DNA of 64,000 bases, from assembly GCA_001949185.1 (NCBI GenBank), contig BDGG01000007.1:2104130-2168129 (forward strand). The letters are read 5' to 3'. Made by a program: the position numbers and the translations under genes. Under the pieces are notes generated by a model that saw only the letters and a list, made by a program, of their open reading frames with translations, made no database searches and was not told the origin of the DNA. This document shows, piece after piece, positions 10,000-22,444 of this stretch (position 1 is the stretch's first letter; every line of letters starts with the position of its first letter). This DNA comes from Ramazzottius varieornatus (taxonomy: Eukaryota > Tardigrada > Eutardigrada > Parachela > Ramazzottiidae).

Positions 10000-12810
10000 A
10001 TGCAAGCTGTACTACAGGAGTTGTACTACAGAAAAGGCGCAAAGAAGAAGCTACCACCGGAAAGAGGGAAAGCTCCTGTAGCAGCTGCAATAGCAGCAAG
10101 CCCACCAGTAATCGACATTGCGGAAACCGATGACGGTTCAGACTCCGAAGATGAGTCGTCTCGACCGCATTCGACATCGTCTTCCAGTCGATTTTCCCAA
10201 AAGCGTAAACAACCCGGTGGTCAAAAGAAAGCTTCTGCAGTATGGCAGTACTATACTGAGGATGCTGAGACGGATACGTCAACGTGTAAATCCTGTAACC
10301 ATGAAGCGAAGCCTGCTGGCAACACCGGAAACGCTGTGTCCCATCTGAAGAACCGTCATCCCGACGGATTTGCCAAGTATGAAGAGCAGGAAAAGCTTCG
10401 TAAAGACCTCGAGAAGAAGAAGAAGCAGGACAAGCCAGCCACAGGCATTGCCATGATCCTGTCCAAGCTGAAATTTGAATCGTCAAACCCGTACGAGCAG
10501 GGAAGTTTGAGGTAAGTCGGCCTTTGCTGTTGCTTGTTGCTGTTTCTTTCTGCTCTCTCCGTCGATCTACTTCAGGCTAATTATTTGTGCTTTCTGACTG
10601 TAGATATCGAACGATCCTGCGCGAACGGGCCTTGTGGGTTTTACGGACAACGGCGACTCCATCCTTATGCGCGAATCTGGCTACCCAACGTGCTTTCGTG
10701 AAGCATGATCCTCGTTCCCCTGCTTTTGGAAGGTAAGCCCTGGATACGGAAATGGATAAGGTCTATGAGCAGAGGCTTGGTTACATGAAGGCAGTGCTTT
10801 GTCGTGCCACCAAGATATCTCTCTCTACAGGTGAATCGGAATTTGACCCTGGCATGTCGCACTTTTCCGAGTCCACACAGTGCCGCTCGATTATTCAAGC
10901 TTACGATGGAGATTTTGGCTGGGTGGGAGATTCTTTCGTACAAGATATCCACCGTAGTGACAGACAACGGTTCAAACATGGTGGCCGCTTTCAAAGCCCT
11001 CGTTCAGTCGAATAGGTAAATCCTGACGAGTCAGAGGAGGAAGAACCACAGCTGAACGTAGTTTCAGCTGAAATGGAAGACGCGAACACGCAGCAAGAGG
11101 TCAATGAGTACATGAGATTCGAGGGTGAATGCGAGACCGAGTTCGACGGAAGGTAATTTTCTGTTACTGCGCTTTGTCCATATATAATTCCTAGGCAAAC
11201 AAAAATCGACAAGATGGATCTTCGAGTGGCGCACGCTTTCAGGCGATAACAATGCCAAACTGCGCGACACAAGAAAACCTTTTTGTCTAGTCTGTTTGCC
11301 GAGCTTCCACATCACGTCCATATGGAATGAATGAATGTTCTGCTTTTCGAGCATTACGGTCAACCGCACATCAGTGTGAATCCTTTTCTGTTGCAGAATC
11401 AAGCGTCACAGTTGTACCATCCATCGACTGCAGACCGCAGTTCGAGCATTCGAGAAGGATAAAAAGCTGAAGCCGATCATCAAGAAAGCCAGAATTATAG
11501 TCAAGACTTTTTGAATGTCTCACGTAGCCACGGGTAAACTTTTCAAAGCTACCGAGCTGGCATTAATCGCAGATGTCTCAACCCGATGGAATTCTACTCT
11601 GCTCTTTCTGCGACGACTTGATGAAAAACGAGAAGCCGTGAAAGAGATCATGGCTCGTCACTTGAAGATCCCTTGTTTAACTCCTGGTGAATGGCTCATT
11701 ATAAAATTTATCATACGTCTACTGGAGAAGTTTAATACGGTCAGCAAGTCTTTGAGCTATCCCTTTATAATTTCTAATGAAGTCAGAAATTTTTGGTTTG
11801 ATGTCGTATGTATTGAGTATTCACAGGTTACGGACAAACTCAGCGCGGATAAGGAAGCGACCATCCACCGAGTTCACTTTTACATGAACGGACTAGTCAG
11901 GCATTTGGAGTCAGTTCGCGATGCTCTTCTAAAGCTCGACTTTTCAAGCTTCCATATTGAGAACCCATTCGATGAGGTAATTAGCGCCAACTCAGAAAAA
12001 TAACAAAATGTGCTGTAGTATGTCACTTCAAGCTTTAATTTTCTCGCCATACACTTTCCTACGAGAAATCTTACTAAAAACTACAATCGAAATCTCTTAC
12101 TTATGGTGGTGTACGGTGATCGTGTTTGTCGTTCAGGTCATTCTTGCCATGGATTCAGAGCTGTCGCGCGTGCTGGGATATGTGATAGATGATTGCAACC
12201 CAAAGTTCGATGCTGTCTACATTGCGAGCACATTTCTCCATAAGAAACTGAGACTTACATTGCCACAGCGACTGTCTAGTCTTGCTTCGAGATGGCTGTC
12301 ATTGAAAAACATTGAGTGGTATGAGGAGCCCACGCAAGATAAACACATACCGGTCACATGTCATACCTAGTTTCTATGGGGGTGAAAAACGTAGCACCTC
12401 GCTGCTTTTTAGAAACATTGCCAGAATCGACTGCACTGAATGCGAACAGTAATCCAGATGGTATTGACGACTTGGATTTCTTTATCGATGCAAGTTCAGA
12501 AGTCACGCAACAGAAATCTCCATTTGACTTGGAAGTTCAGACCTACGTAAGCCTTCCTGTCGGCTCCGACGACAACGTTGAAGACAACCCGGAAGTCTTC
12601 TGGATACAGAATGCTGATAAGTTCCCTCTGTTGAGTCGTCTCGCTTTGGACATCCTGGCCATTCCCGCTGCTTCGAGTGCGCCCGAAAGAGTCTTCTCTA
12701 TCGCATCGGCGGCGACTATGGGCAAGGGAAACAGACTAGCTGGTCACAATCTCGAAAGAAAAATTCTCTGTCCCCGAAATTCAGAATACTTGGCCGAACT
12801 TGACGATTAA
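10000..12810 (+). pseudogene. hAT transposase with BED finger, interrupted
   Basis: Exon 1 (10000-10511) encodes a Ser/Pro linker and a BED zinc finger, with CKSC and HLKNRH as metal ligands. Exon 2 begins at 10604. The block at 10.83-11.02 kb contains VVTDNGSNMVAAFK, the catalytic-Asp region. Later blocks give STRWNSTLLFLRRL (11.58 kb) and, at 12.6-12.7 kb, the hATC dimerisation domain with AIPAASSAPERVFSIAS. Damage: a frame change around 10.83 kb where the expected middle segment is missing, a one-base frame break at about 11017, and an in-frame TGA just before 11515. Introns at 11152-11396 and about 11976-12136 are bounded by GT-AG. The protein could not be made intact from this copy. Confidence 0.85.
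11194..11300. repeat. Hairpin repeat, 107-bp monomer, nested in hAT transposase intron
   Basis: This is the most symmetric copy: GGCAAAC, 23 bases, GAGTGGCGCA (11224-11233), 27 bases, TGCGCGACAC (11261-11270), 23 bases, GTTTGCC (11294-11300). The inner hairpin again spans 47 bp. It lies wholly inside the intron at 11152-11396. Confidence 0.85.
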
Positions 12811-13108
12811 GCACTTTAGACGGTCCGAGCAAATAGTGGGGACCATTCTTGCTGGCCTGATTGATGTGATTCTGATTCTTTAGATCTTCTGTCGAGCTCT
12901 CCGATATTAAAATATATTTTAATAACGAACCTCCAAAGCTTCTACTATAGTAACATTTTAGTAAGTTAGGCAGAGGTTTTACTATAGTAGTTCGGAGTTA
13001 GTAAGACTTTAGCAGACGGCGGATAATTATTTTTATTATATTAGATGTTATTATCCCATATTAGAACATCACTACGTTCATGTACTACGAACACGTAAAA
13101 TGGATCAG

Positions 13109-13430
13109 CTACACACCTGTGTCACTGCGAAGGCACTTGTAGATCTGAGATGAATTGAAAGAAGACGGAAAAGGCAGGGACAAGTCGCGGTGATGGACTT
13201 TCAGACAGCAGCTGCAGACGGTGGTGATGTACTTGTCCAGAACGAAGACGTTCAGGATAATCTGCAAATAAAAAGCTGGTGTACTTACTGTATGCAATCA
13301 CGACAAATCCAGTTAGCAGTCTTACCATAAGCTGACAGGTAGGGAAGAAGATCAAGGTTGGTTCCGCCAACAGACACACAGGAAGAAGAAGTTGTTCGTG
13401 AAAACGCGCGAATATTGCGTCATACGGCAC
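13109..13430 (-). other. Possible two-exon gene fragment with a hydrophobic stretch
   Basis: The minus strand shows a possible exon ending at 13326 with a GTAAGA donor. A second exon, 13261-13109, has a TTTGCAG acceptor and ends in TAG, in phase with the first. The joined peptide is hydrophobic and Cys-rich in the middle (LLLPVCLLAEPTLIFF, then TTVCSCCLK). No ATG is visible and I recognise no family. It could be chance. Confidence 0.25.
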
Positions 13431-13439
13431 AGCCCTGTT

Positions 13440-14272
13440 AATAGCTCCTTAACAGGTTCGTGCCAACTAGAAGTTTAAGTTTAGGAAAAGCTGGGAATTA
13501 TAACCTGTCCGAATAGATGTCTGATTGGTTTGGTGGAAGTATGCCATATCAGACAGTATGTGTAGGATCGTGGTCTTAAGTGTTATTCGAGTACAGTTTG
13601 TAACACGCAATCAACTTTACTACTATATTAATTATTCTACCGGCTTGCAGTGGCCGCACATGTTTTTTCCTTTGAGCAAAAAGATAGCCCTCAAAATCTA
13701 ACATTTAAAGCTGCGTCAGTTCACTGAGAGCAATGCTGAACACTAGCCAGAACAAACTTGCTGCTTTCTCCACTGGTAAAAGAAGCCCATAGCCTGCCAA
13801 ACCCAACTCTCCGCGTGATTGTGCCATGCTATGCAATGCTATAAAGCCTGCCATGGTAAACAGCTTCGGCACGTGTACCACTCTGGTGAGACCTTGATTC
13901 TGACTTCGGATTCCTCAGGGTCTGTTTGACATAGGTTATAGTCCCGTTCTACTTCGCCCTTGGAGTCCAGAAACTTTAAAATGCTCTCCTGAACAATTTG
14001 GTCGTAAGCCATCTGGACGCATTCTCATATGGAGATACTCACGTAGCAGTGGATAAGTGCAGTATAAGACTACATGAACCGAAACTTTCTTGAAAACTAA
14101 AGGAGCAGAAATCGATGGGTATGTTGCGGAATGTACTTCACAGTCAATCAGCGAAACTTGTGTGGGTCATTAGCAATATGCAAGCCGTTTTCCCGATGTC
14201 GGTGGCCGTAGAAAGCAGGAACGGAGGAATGTATGAGGAGTACTGTAGAGCACGTCAGAGTTGTCCGATCCA
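13440..14272. other. Intergenic, nothing recognised
   Basis: No exon-like frame, no clear repeat family member and no RNA gene seen. Confidence 0.4.
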
Positions 14273-15575
14273 CTAAAACAAGGTGGCATCGAGCTGAAAT
14301 TTGGCCGCTTCTCCCTCGATCCATCTGTCCAGTTTATTGCTCATATCTTCCGAGAAATGCTCCTTCCAGTTATTCACTTTGCCTGTAGGGACAGTCGAAA
14401 GAATAGACGTTGCCCAGTCAGCTAAGGCCAATTGCAAGCAGCAATTAATTCAACTACGCACCTTGGCGCATGTACTTGAAGAGAACTTGGCTGGTATTGG
14501 AATCGATGACATTTAGCTACTTGGCCATGTTCAGCTTGTCGTTCTTTTCCATTCTCTCGAAAGTGGTGTGGTGGGCCACCTGTTGTGCTTGTTCCTCGGT
14601 CAATGGATTGCCCAAAAAGTCCACCAAACGCCGGATCTCGGCCGCGGCATCCTTCAAGCACAATGATCCATCATTCCACCCCTTGCCATTTCATCACACT
14701 GTGAGTGAAGGTCAAATGTGGGACGGTACCTGGTGCAGGCGCTCGTAGGAGACGTGGAAAAAGTTGGGCTGCTGCCAATGCTGCCAGAAGCTGTTGAAGT
14801 AGTGGAAATAGAGCCCATAGTGGACGTGACCCTCCATGAAGGCTTCGGCGAAGACATCGAGGTTGGCCACCGGATGGGCACAATTCAATTGCTTAATGTG
14901 CTTGAACATGAAATACATCGAGACGATAGTGTCTTTGACGTTGCGGTAGATGAAGATGATCTGCAGAGAGACGACACCACACCTCATCGTAATATACTCA
15001 GTTGTTCTCGATCAGCTGTACAGTACCTTTGACTTGTTCTCCTTGGCACTGTCGGGTAGCAGCTCGTAAGGCAGATGAGTTCGCAGCAAACGAGGTGGTG
15101 CTCTTCTTTCCGCCACTTCACCGGGTTTTTGCCACCGTGAATTGGACGGTTGATGTCGAAGAACAACCAGTCGTGCAGTGGATCAGCGTCGTTTTCCTTG
15201 ATTGGCTGACCCTCGGAGGATTTGACGATCATGGATCCTATAGCCTGCCCCCAAATGGACCCTGGTAGTACAGAAACTAATGGTCAAGTTTCATGACTTA
15301 TTGGCCATTCCATCGAAGTTGTTAGCCGTAGAAAGTCTAAAGTTGAGATGCTCAGACAGAGCAAGACGATCCAAATGCCAGCAGATACCCTTCGATGATC
15401 AACAAGCCGACTTAACTTTAGATAGCCATGCCAAGCTTCTCAGGGCGTACCCGCTGTGGGGAAGGTGCACAAAAGAGTGTCCTCCTTTCTACACTGTAGC
15501 TTGGCTATTTTGTCCATGACAGGGCCATTGAAGTCCTCCAGCAGCTTGACCTTTCCCGGCCCGTAGCAAGCCCTT
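14273..15575 (-). pseudogene. Cytosolic sulfotransferase pseudogene
   Basis: Exons in order read: a GKVKLLEDFNGPVMDKIAK-type start (about 15.55 kb), GSIWGQAIGSMIVKSSEG (15.2 kb), RLLRTHLPYELLPDSAKENK (15.1-15.03 kb), IIFIYRNVKDTIVSMYFMFK to FFHVSYERL (14.97-14.73 kb), a TEEQAQQVAHHTTFERM exon, and finally GKVNNWKEHFSEDM ending with TAG at 14273-14275. The order and motifs are those of the PAPS-dependent sulfotransferase family, including the 3'-phosphate region YRNxKD and the C-terminal RxGKVxxWK. Damage: the 5'-PSB loop (YPKSGT) is not readable in frame, the frame breaks near 15.11 kb, and an in-frame TAG at 14517-14519 interrupts NMAK/LNVID. Several independent lesions argue against a single sequencing error. 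Confidence 0.8.
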
Positions 15576-15599
15576 AAAGTTGACAAAACATGGACAATT

Positions 15600-17720
15600 T
15601 CAACTGCTGCTTCGAAACGAGCGGGTGCCTCGCAATAGGCGTTTTCCCCTCCACTGTATACGAAACAGGTTTACAATACCTAGTGTTTCAAATTTCACAT
15701 GCTGGCTAATATGTGTGACTTGGAGCGTTTTGGAGTTACCGCACTTACAGTTTGTCAGTTTTATCGAATGGCGCATTGGCAAGGCCATTGGAATGATGAA
15801 GCTGCTGAAACTTTAAACTCGACAGAGACGTTGAAAAGATCGGCCTGTTGAGAAACTCAAAATAACTCTGACAGAGGTATCCGATAGGGCAGTTTCAGTT
15901 TAGGGGAAATTGTGTCGTGAAGCAAGCGTCCAGCAGGAAGCCAAAGATGAAAGTGAGCACGAGGCTGAGCAGGAGCTTGAAGCACGTAGCCGAAATTCGT
16001 GTACAATAGAATACCTAAAGGTTGAGCTGAGGTGGAGTTAGTGCAACAGAGTAGCACCTCATTCGTGCCGGAAGCAATTGATATGGAGCGGAACAAACAT
16101 CGACAATCAAACGGGTTGAAGCTAGGGGGCGTCGCCAAATAGCCCCATTCACCACCTTCTCGATTAGCCGAAGTTTGGGAATATGATGTACAGTGCGCCG
16201 CCTGTCAACTTGGAACGGCCAACCTTCATGTTTTCTTCTTGACCACCGGACAAACCATTCCTCGACTTTGAAACATTCGCTAGATGCAGGGATGTTTGGA
16301 CTCGAGACAGAATTTTTTTAGAGACTGTGGCCCAAAATGAGTGCCCGACCGAAAATTAATTTTCTGACCCGGACGAGATTTCGATCGAAAACGGGAAAAA
16401 TTCCAGACAGTTTTGCAGATACGCTGTCGAGTGTCTGATAGTAGTGGACCGGACGAACTCGATTCTTCAGGCAAAGGAGAAGAAAACGAGGAGCAATAGC
16501 TTACCTGGGATATCGCCACGTACATACTGTACTAGTGTGCGCCGGGAAAGTGAGTTTCTCACCCGCTGCTCAAGGTGCGAATGAAGCGTATTGCAGAGGT
16601 GGGCTGGAAGTAATGGTTGCATGGCAGTTTCACCCCATCTCCCACTTAGAGAGGTAGCGCACCAATGGGTATATACACCGACTCCCATAAGTGACAGGCT
16701 ACCCCACACCTCCACTCAAACATTTATAATTCCTTCGCCTGCAACCAATTTCTACATTCTAAAGTTGCCTGAAAAGACTAATGTTTTATGTTCCAGACCG
16801 CGTGACTACAGGTTTATCAATAAATCTACTGGCAGTGCGCGGCCCAAAACCTTTCGAACTACATCATTTCCGGCATCGCGTTGAGCGAGCAAGCCGGCAC
16901 TTGGCATAGTCCGCTAGTCATCGTCAGGTAGAACCAATAGCGGTCTTTCAAATAAGCCCGCGCGTGAATTTTTCGGAGCTCTGTGAAGAAAGTTTCACTA
17001 CTATGTCAACCATGAAAGAGTTTCAGTTATCTTCGGCAAGAAATATCCCGTGTGCCTTATTTCCGATATCCTTGCCACCAAGATACGTCTGAATGGTAGT
17101 CACTTCAGCCAAGACGATTCTGCTTTCTTGTTCAGGTCTTTCGATCAAACGTACCGGAAGTGTCGAAAGTTATATATGGAAACGGTGTGTTTTACGCCGC
17201 GGAAAGCCCAGATCGGCATGTTAGTGAAACGACTTCTGCAGAGCTCCCAAAAACTTCACACTTAAAATGTTGCGAGTCTTTGCATTTCACCCAATATTCT
17301 GCCTCTGATAATGACGACGGATGACAGTCAAGTGAACCATAACTGATTTAATGAGCCATTCGCGGTTTCGCCTTGTAAAAGCACACTTGTTTGGCCATTA
17401 AGAGTTTGCTATAGACACATTGGCCATCAAAGTGCTGCTTTATCGGCGGCGTCTTGTCCTTTTGTCCTAGGTCATCTAAAACCATAGGTCGAGAGATCCC
17501 CGTTTGGAGCTGCAAGAGAACATGCATCACTTGGTCGTGCTGCTGGCACATTAGCCACGTTAGCACGTCCAGATGGGCTGGCAAAGGCTTACGGCTATGC
17601 CGCACCAAGCGCCCTTGAAGAAGTCAAGGACCTCAAAGCTGTCGTCGTGGCAATATTAAGTATCTGCTGACCCTTGAAGCCCATAAAGCAACTAAATGTG
17701 ACCATGCAGATGGCCATTTG
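15600..17720. other. Intergenic, nothing recognised
   Basis: Several short frames on both strands lack family features or splice logic. No repeat ends could be defined. Confidence 0.35.
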
Positions 17721-17729
17721 CCTTTGCAA

Positions 17730-19279
17730 ATATTTCGACACGCGAAGCGGGGGCCACTGTATGCATTTCCCACCAACCCACAAGGAGCAGAAATATGGCC
17801 GGGTGCTTTGCGCAAGTTGACGGCCAAGGGAATGCAAGAGGCCTACCAACTGGGAAAGCTCGTTCGCTGGCGCTACGCATCTCTCTTGGATCCATCGGCG
17901 CCTGTAGCTGATCAGCTACTCACAACCCACAGAGACTTTCCCAGCAGGGCAGACTTTTGACCTGTAACCTCCTTCAAGTGGCGCACTATGCAATAGCCCT
18001 CCTGCTGATGTGTAGCTTACCATTGACTCGTCGGGAACAAGTCGGACATTAACCTGTGCACAAGTGTTGTCCAGCGCGCCTTGTTCCCTGCCCTATGCCT
18101 TCGCCCCTGGGACGATCCGCAACGGCCTTCAACCTGTCGACCGCTACCCATCTACTCCCACGATATCAACGACCGCGACGCCATCTTTGCTATTTCCCTT
18201 TGCCCACTTTTCCAACAGATGAAGAACAACTGGCAAGAATACCCCAGTTCGCTTCCGTACAGAAACGATTGCAGGTCATATGGCACGGGCCGCACTGGTT
18301 ACATGGTACAACCATTTCAAAATCAGTCTAACTCCTCTTATATACTTGCAGAACTTGACGGCCTTTGTTCAACAGCAAGCCGCCATACGGATACGTAACT
18401 TTGTCTTTCCGCGGACTTACTTTGTTCTCAGTGATATCTTTTACGCTCAGCGCCAGCATGGCATTCCTTTACCGCCCTGGGTTACTCCCAGCGTGGAGAA
18501 GGATATCAACTTCTTGTCTGATCTGTGGTCTGTGTACATGCTGGGAGGAGTTAACCGCACTGCCGAGTCCGCTAACAAGCGCATCAAGCTACATGGCGGA
18601 AAGCTGCTGCGGACCATCATGGAAGTGCTGACACGCAAAGTCAACGGCTCCACCCTGGACAGCAGCGTAAAATTCTTTGCCTACTCTGGAGTACCTTCTA
18701 CTGCAATATACATTAGCTACGGCACAAATTAAAAGTATTATCTGGCTAATTTTCTTGGTAGCACGACGAGAATATCGGAGTTACTTCATCGGCCTTTGGG
18801 CTGTACCCTTTCCGCAACAAAGATACTCCAGGACACATCGGCTACGCCGTAAGTAAGCAGCATATGCATGTGATATTCCATGTAAAGTACAGGTGGAAAT
18901 CAAGGCGCTGGTAGTGGCGACCAACAATGAGAAATGAGCTTGGCGATGTTTCAGTCGGCCATCGTCTGGGAGCTATTCAACAATGACAGCGCCAGGATCG
19001 TCTTCAAGAAGAAGAGGTATGATGGAGACACTTCAAGATGCTACTTTGTATGTGTTTATTGGCCTTACTGCTTGGTACAGACCAGAAGAGCCGATGGGCA
19101 ACCCTGACGTCTTGGTCCATCCGGAGTGCGCAGAGTTCTGCCCGCTGGCAAAGCTGCTCCAGCTGTCTATGCCCTACTTCATGTCCGAAGGCGAATGGTT
19201 GCAGAGATGCCACACACCGACTGTTCCCAAGGGACCTACTGAGGCTGCCAAATACGACATCGACAACCCAAATGCCTAA
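17730..19279 (+). pseudogene. Histidine acid phosphatase paralogue 1, decayed
   Basis: Exons match those of the downstream paralogue: 17730-17903, about 18016-18274, 18352-18690, 18762-18848, 18955-19016 and 19081-19279. The last two introns fall at identical phases in both copies. The catalytic loop reads IFRHAKRGP where the family has RHGxRxP. The general-acid motif HDEN survives at 18762. The first acceptor reads GCAA and not GCAG. Exon 2 changes frame twice (about 18080 and 18240), so no continuous product is readable. No signal-peptide exon was found. The copy ends in TAA at 19279 and lacks the membrane anchor exon of its neighbour. Exons 3-6 remain open and well conserved, so decay may be recent, or the frame breaks could be assembly errors. 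Confidence 0.7.
17948..18015. repeat. Partial hairpin repeat in intron 1 of phosphatase paralogue 1
   Basis: GGCAGAC (17948) and a perfect left arm AAGTGGCGCA (17976-17985) are present. The right arm is not recognisable before exon 2 begins, so this is a half copy. Confidence 0.45.
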
Positions 19280-19999
19280 CTCCACCTTGCCGCCCTTCCT
19301 ACCTTCGCGCGGCTTTTTTCAGCGCACTTTGATCTGAGCGGTGGGGAGAGTAACTGAGGTGCCACGTGGTTTAAATCCTGCGTGCTGAGAGATTGCGGGC
19401 GAGCTAAGCTTTTGCCTTCTGACGTCACAATTTCTTCATTCCTGAAGTTTGTCGACTGAGTGCACTAGTGGCAATGACATGGATGATATCAGACCAGCTA
19501 AAATGTAATTTCGCTCGCAGTCTGTCATCAAGCCTGATTTAGACCACGTGACACCTCAGATACTCTGCCCACTGCTCCTTTTGGTCGAGAACAAAAGAAA
19601 AAGAGTTGACATGTCATCCAGCACCTGTTGTTCATTCACTGTGGGACAAATGTTGGTGGGTATGACGCACTTTGAAGCTAATCTAACTTAAACAGCCACT
19701 TTAATGGCCGCAGGCTCGCAAGCTTCTGTCATGTCTCTTAGCCAAAGAACGCGCATCAAAATGTTTACGACAAAAAAGTGTAAGCGATACATGCTGGAAA
19801 AATCAGCTGTCTTGTCCATATCACGCATCATATTGTGCGTCTCAAATTGCATGCCAAATGGTCACTGTACATTGAAATTGGGGAAGAGTACCATCACGGT
19901 CGGCCTTAGTTTCATTAGACCCGCTGATGTTTTCTTTTGATATGTCAAAGAGACGACGATGATATAGAGACGTAGCTCGGCAGCAGTGACGGAAGATTG
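19280..19999. other. Intergenic region between the tandem phosphatases
   Basis: About 720 bp with no exon-like frame. It must contain the promoter of the second phosphatase, but I see no convincing core element. Confidence 0.4.
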
Positions 20000-22072
20000 A
20001 TGGATCCCTCCACCTTTTGCCTGCTTTTGGCCTTCTTCTCCTCTTTGGTCTGTCTGGCCCGCAGCGATCCAACGGTTCAGGAAGCCCTGGACAGGAATGC
20101 GGGCAGCTTGAAAGCGGCTGTTATTGTAAGTCAAGAGAGAGTCAGGAATGCAAAAGTGCGCTCCACAAAAAGATTGTCATTGGATGGGCCCCGTTTGGTG
20201 GTAGGTTTTCCGACATGGTGATCGTTCGCCATTCTACACCTATCCAACCGATCCTCACGGTGAGGGCGCCTGGCCCGACGGATTTGGTCAGTTGACAAAG
20301 AAGGGTATTAGGCAGCAATATCGTCTCGGCCAGTATTTTCGTCGTCGCTATGCTGATTTCCTTGGACCAAATCCATCGCTCAAGCAGGCAAGTCAAGTCA
20401 GTAGGGATGTACCGTATTATCTTCGTACAGTAGTCACCCCTAAACTTGATTTGTCAATTGCTGGTCATTAAGCCTAGGTCAAGCTGGAGTCATCGGGGAT
20501 GGCTCGCACGTTGCAAAGCGCAGCTGCCTTTGCAGCGGGCTTCTTGCCACCCTCACAGAACGGTACTGTATGGGGCGACGAGCAAGACAAGCTGGCACAC
20601 TTGTGGCAACCCGTTGCCATATACTCTCGCAAGATCGAGGAAGGCGACGCCCTCTTCAGCGTCTCCACTTGCCCAAGATGGCAGTACCTGAAGAACACTC
20701 TGGACCAACTTCCAGAAGCCCAATTCTTGGCCCATCGCTTCGCTGTAAGTCCATACCTTTCTGTACCAGTGTACCTTACCTGCAAATTTGTCAGGATAAT
20801 CTGTTTGAATGTAGAATCTGACGGCCTTGGTGAAGGAGAAGACGGGCATGGAGGTCTTCAACTATCCCCGATCTTACATTACCCTACACGATATTCTCTA
20901 CACACAAGAGCAAAATGGGTTGGCATGGCCGGGTTGGGTGACTGCAGCTGTCTTTCGGGACATCAAGTACATGGCCGACGCCACTTTTCACATGGCCGCA
21001 GGTGTTAACAACAGGACTTCGCTAGAGCGGCAGAGAATTCGCGGTGGCAACATGTTGCGAGTCATCATGGAGGAGCTGACTAGGAAAGCCAACGCTTCGG
21101 ACGTCAATGCCGACGTCAAAGTCTTTCTCTACTCCGCCGTAGGTTCCTACAAAACATCTGCTCTTTTCTCATTTCCACGGCTGCCAACTGGCAAGTACCA
21201 GCTGCAGTAAAATTGACAAAGCTTTTGCAGCACGACGAAAACATCGCCGCCTTGTTAGCCGCCATGCATTTGTACGATTTCGATCCAAGTAGCTCGGCGA
21301 CATTGAATGGAGCGCCTAACTATGCCGTAAGTCCTGACCAGTCTTTGCCAAGGTTCCGAAATGTAGCACAGCAGGGCCTCCAAACTACTGTACCTACAGC
21401 CAACTCTCATGATTGGCATTGGCTGGATACCTCAGTTTAGACCATACTGATTTGATGGCCTGTTATATTTTCGCAGTCCAGTCTGATATTCGACATGTTT
21501 GAGGATGAGACGGTACGCATCTCTTTCAAGAATGAAAGGTTGGTCCCCCTGTCTGCAACTGTGACTTTACGATGTAGATATCTCTTGGTATGCCTTCTTA
21601 TTATTGTAGGCCGGAAGAAGATGAGCGGGAGGCGCAAGTGTTGACCCATCCCAACTGCAGTACTTTCTGCCCGCTGCATCGACTGATAAACCTGACCAGG
21701 CCCTACTTCATGACAGAGGCGGAGTGGCTCAAGGAATGCCAAAGTAGCAAGCTGCAACCGCTACAGCAAACAGCGGAGATGGCACGTAAGAAGATCAATC
21801 CTTTACCCATACCCCCAGCCACCAAGTTGTACTGTTTCACAACTAATGCATTAAGGGTGCTTTGATCTGTAGTGACGACAAAGCTGGCTGTTGGCATCGG
21901 TGGCCTACTGGCCTTCAGCGTGGTGCTGCTCTTGATACTCTTTTGCGTCGTTGGATACGCTCGCAATATGTCCTCCGGTCGACCCTACCTCTTTGACGAC
22001 TCCAGAGCTCCTTCTAGACGAGCAAGCAACGTCAGATTTGACAAAGAAAACCAAACTTTCCTCCAAAAGTGA
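20000..22072 (+). CDS. Membrane-anchored histidine acid phosphatase (lysosomal/prostatic type)
   Basis: Eight exons in phase: 20000-20125, 20205-20387, 20478-20744, 20815-21138, 21231-21326, 21477-21538, 21610-21785 and 21873-22072, giving 477 residues. A signal peptide covers about residues 1-23 ([14 protein letters not shown]). Catalytic RHGDRSP starts at residue 45 and is built right at the exon 1/2 junction (AAVI/VFRHG). The second catalytic motif HDEN lies at 301-304, also at an exon start. A single transmembrane segment at about 416-435 ([17 protein letters not shown]) is followed by a basic tail, so the enzyme faces the lumen or exterior. It hydrolyses phosphomonoesters through a phosphohistidine intermediate. 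N-glycosylation sequons are present. Intron 2 uses a GC donor (GCAAGT). This is the intact member of a tandem pair. Confidence 0.9.
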
Positions 22073-22444
22073 CTTCTGCCCCACAAGCTCGCCATTGATG
22101 GCTTGGAAGGCCCTTTCCATCACTTCCTACTTGCCTGACCTTTATTTGTCGTGTGGTGAATGTGATAGCATCACACCACTGTCCTAAGGTCTTGTTAACC
22201 AGAGCGATATATTGTAGAAAAAGCTGAAAGAGCCAAAGCGTATCAAAATACTAAGCACACTTTCATCTTATTGTCCCTCCAGCCATCCACCATGTCAAAC
22301 CTTACGTCTATTCCACATACAGTCCGGTCGTTCGAGAAGTAGACATCCTTCTTCCATTTTTATTCTTCACCAGTCAAACATTTACCGTACAGCTTGCCAG
22401 AAACAGAAGAGAGTGACGCCAAGAGTCCACTGACAATCAATACG

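Larger units (their letters stand above)
9582..13074 (+). mobile_element. Full-length hAT transposon with TIRs and 8-bp target duplication
   Basis: The left end TAGTGATGTTCTAATAT (9582) and the right end, read inward, TAGTGATGTTCTAATAT (13074) are identical over 17 bases. The duplication CGTTCATG is perfect at 9574-9581 and 13075-13082. Subterminal regions (9640-9710 and 12930-13020) carry many TTTAGTA/TAGTAA copies, typical transposase-binding clusters. The 3.49-kb element holds one broken, intron-bearing hAT transposase. Clean ends imply fairly recent movement even though the gene is damaged. Confidence 0.92.

Noticed and set aside
16651-16700. Possible further hairpin copy starting AGGTAGCGCA
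   Set aside because: No matching right arm at the expected 37-base offset.
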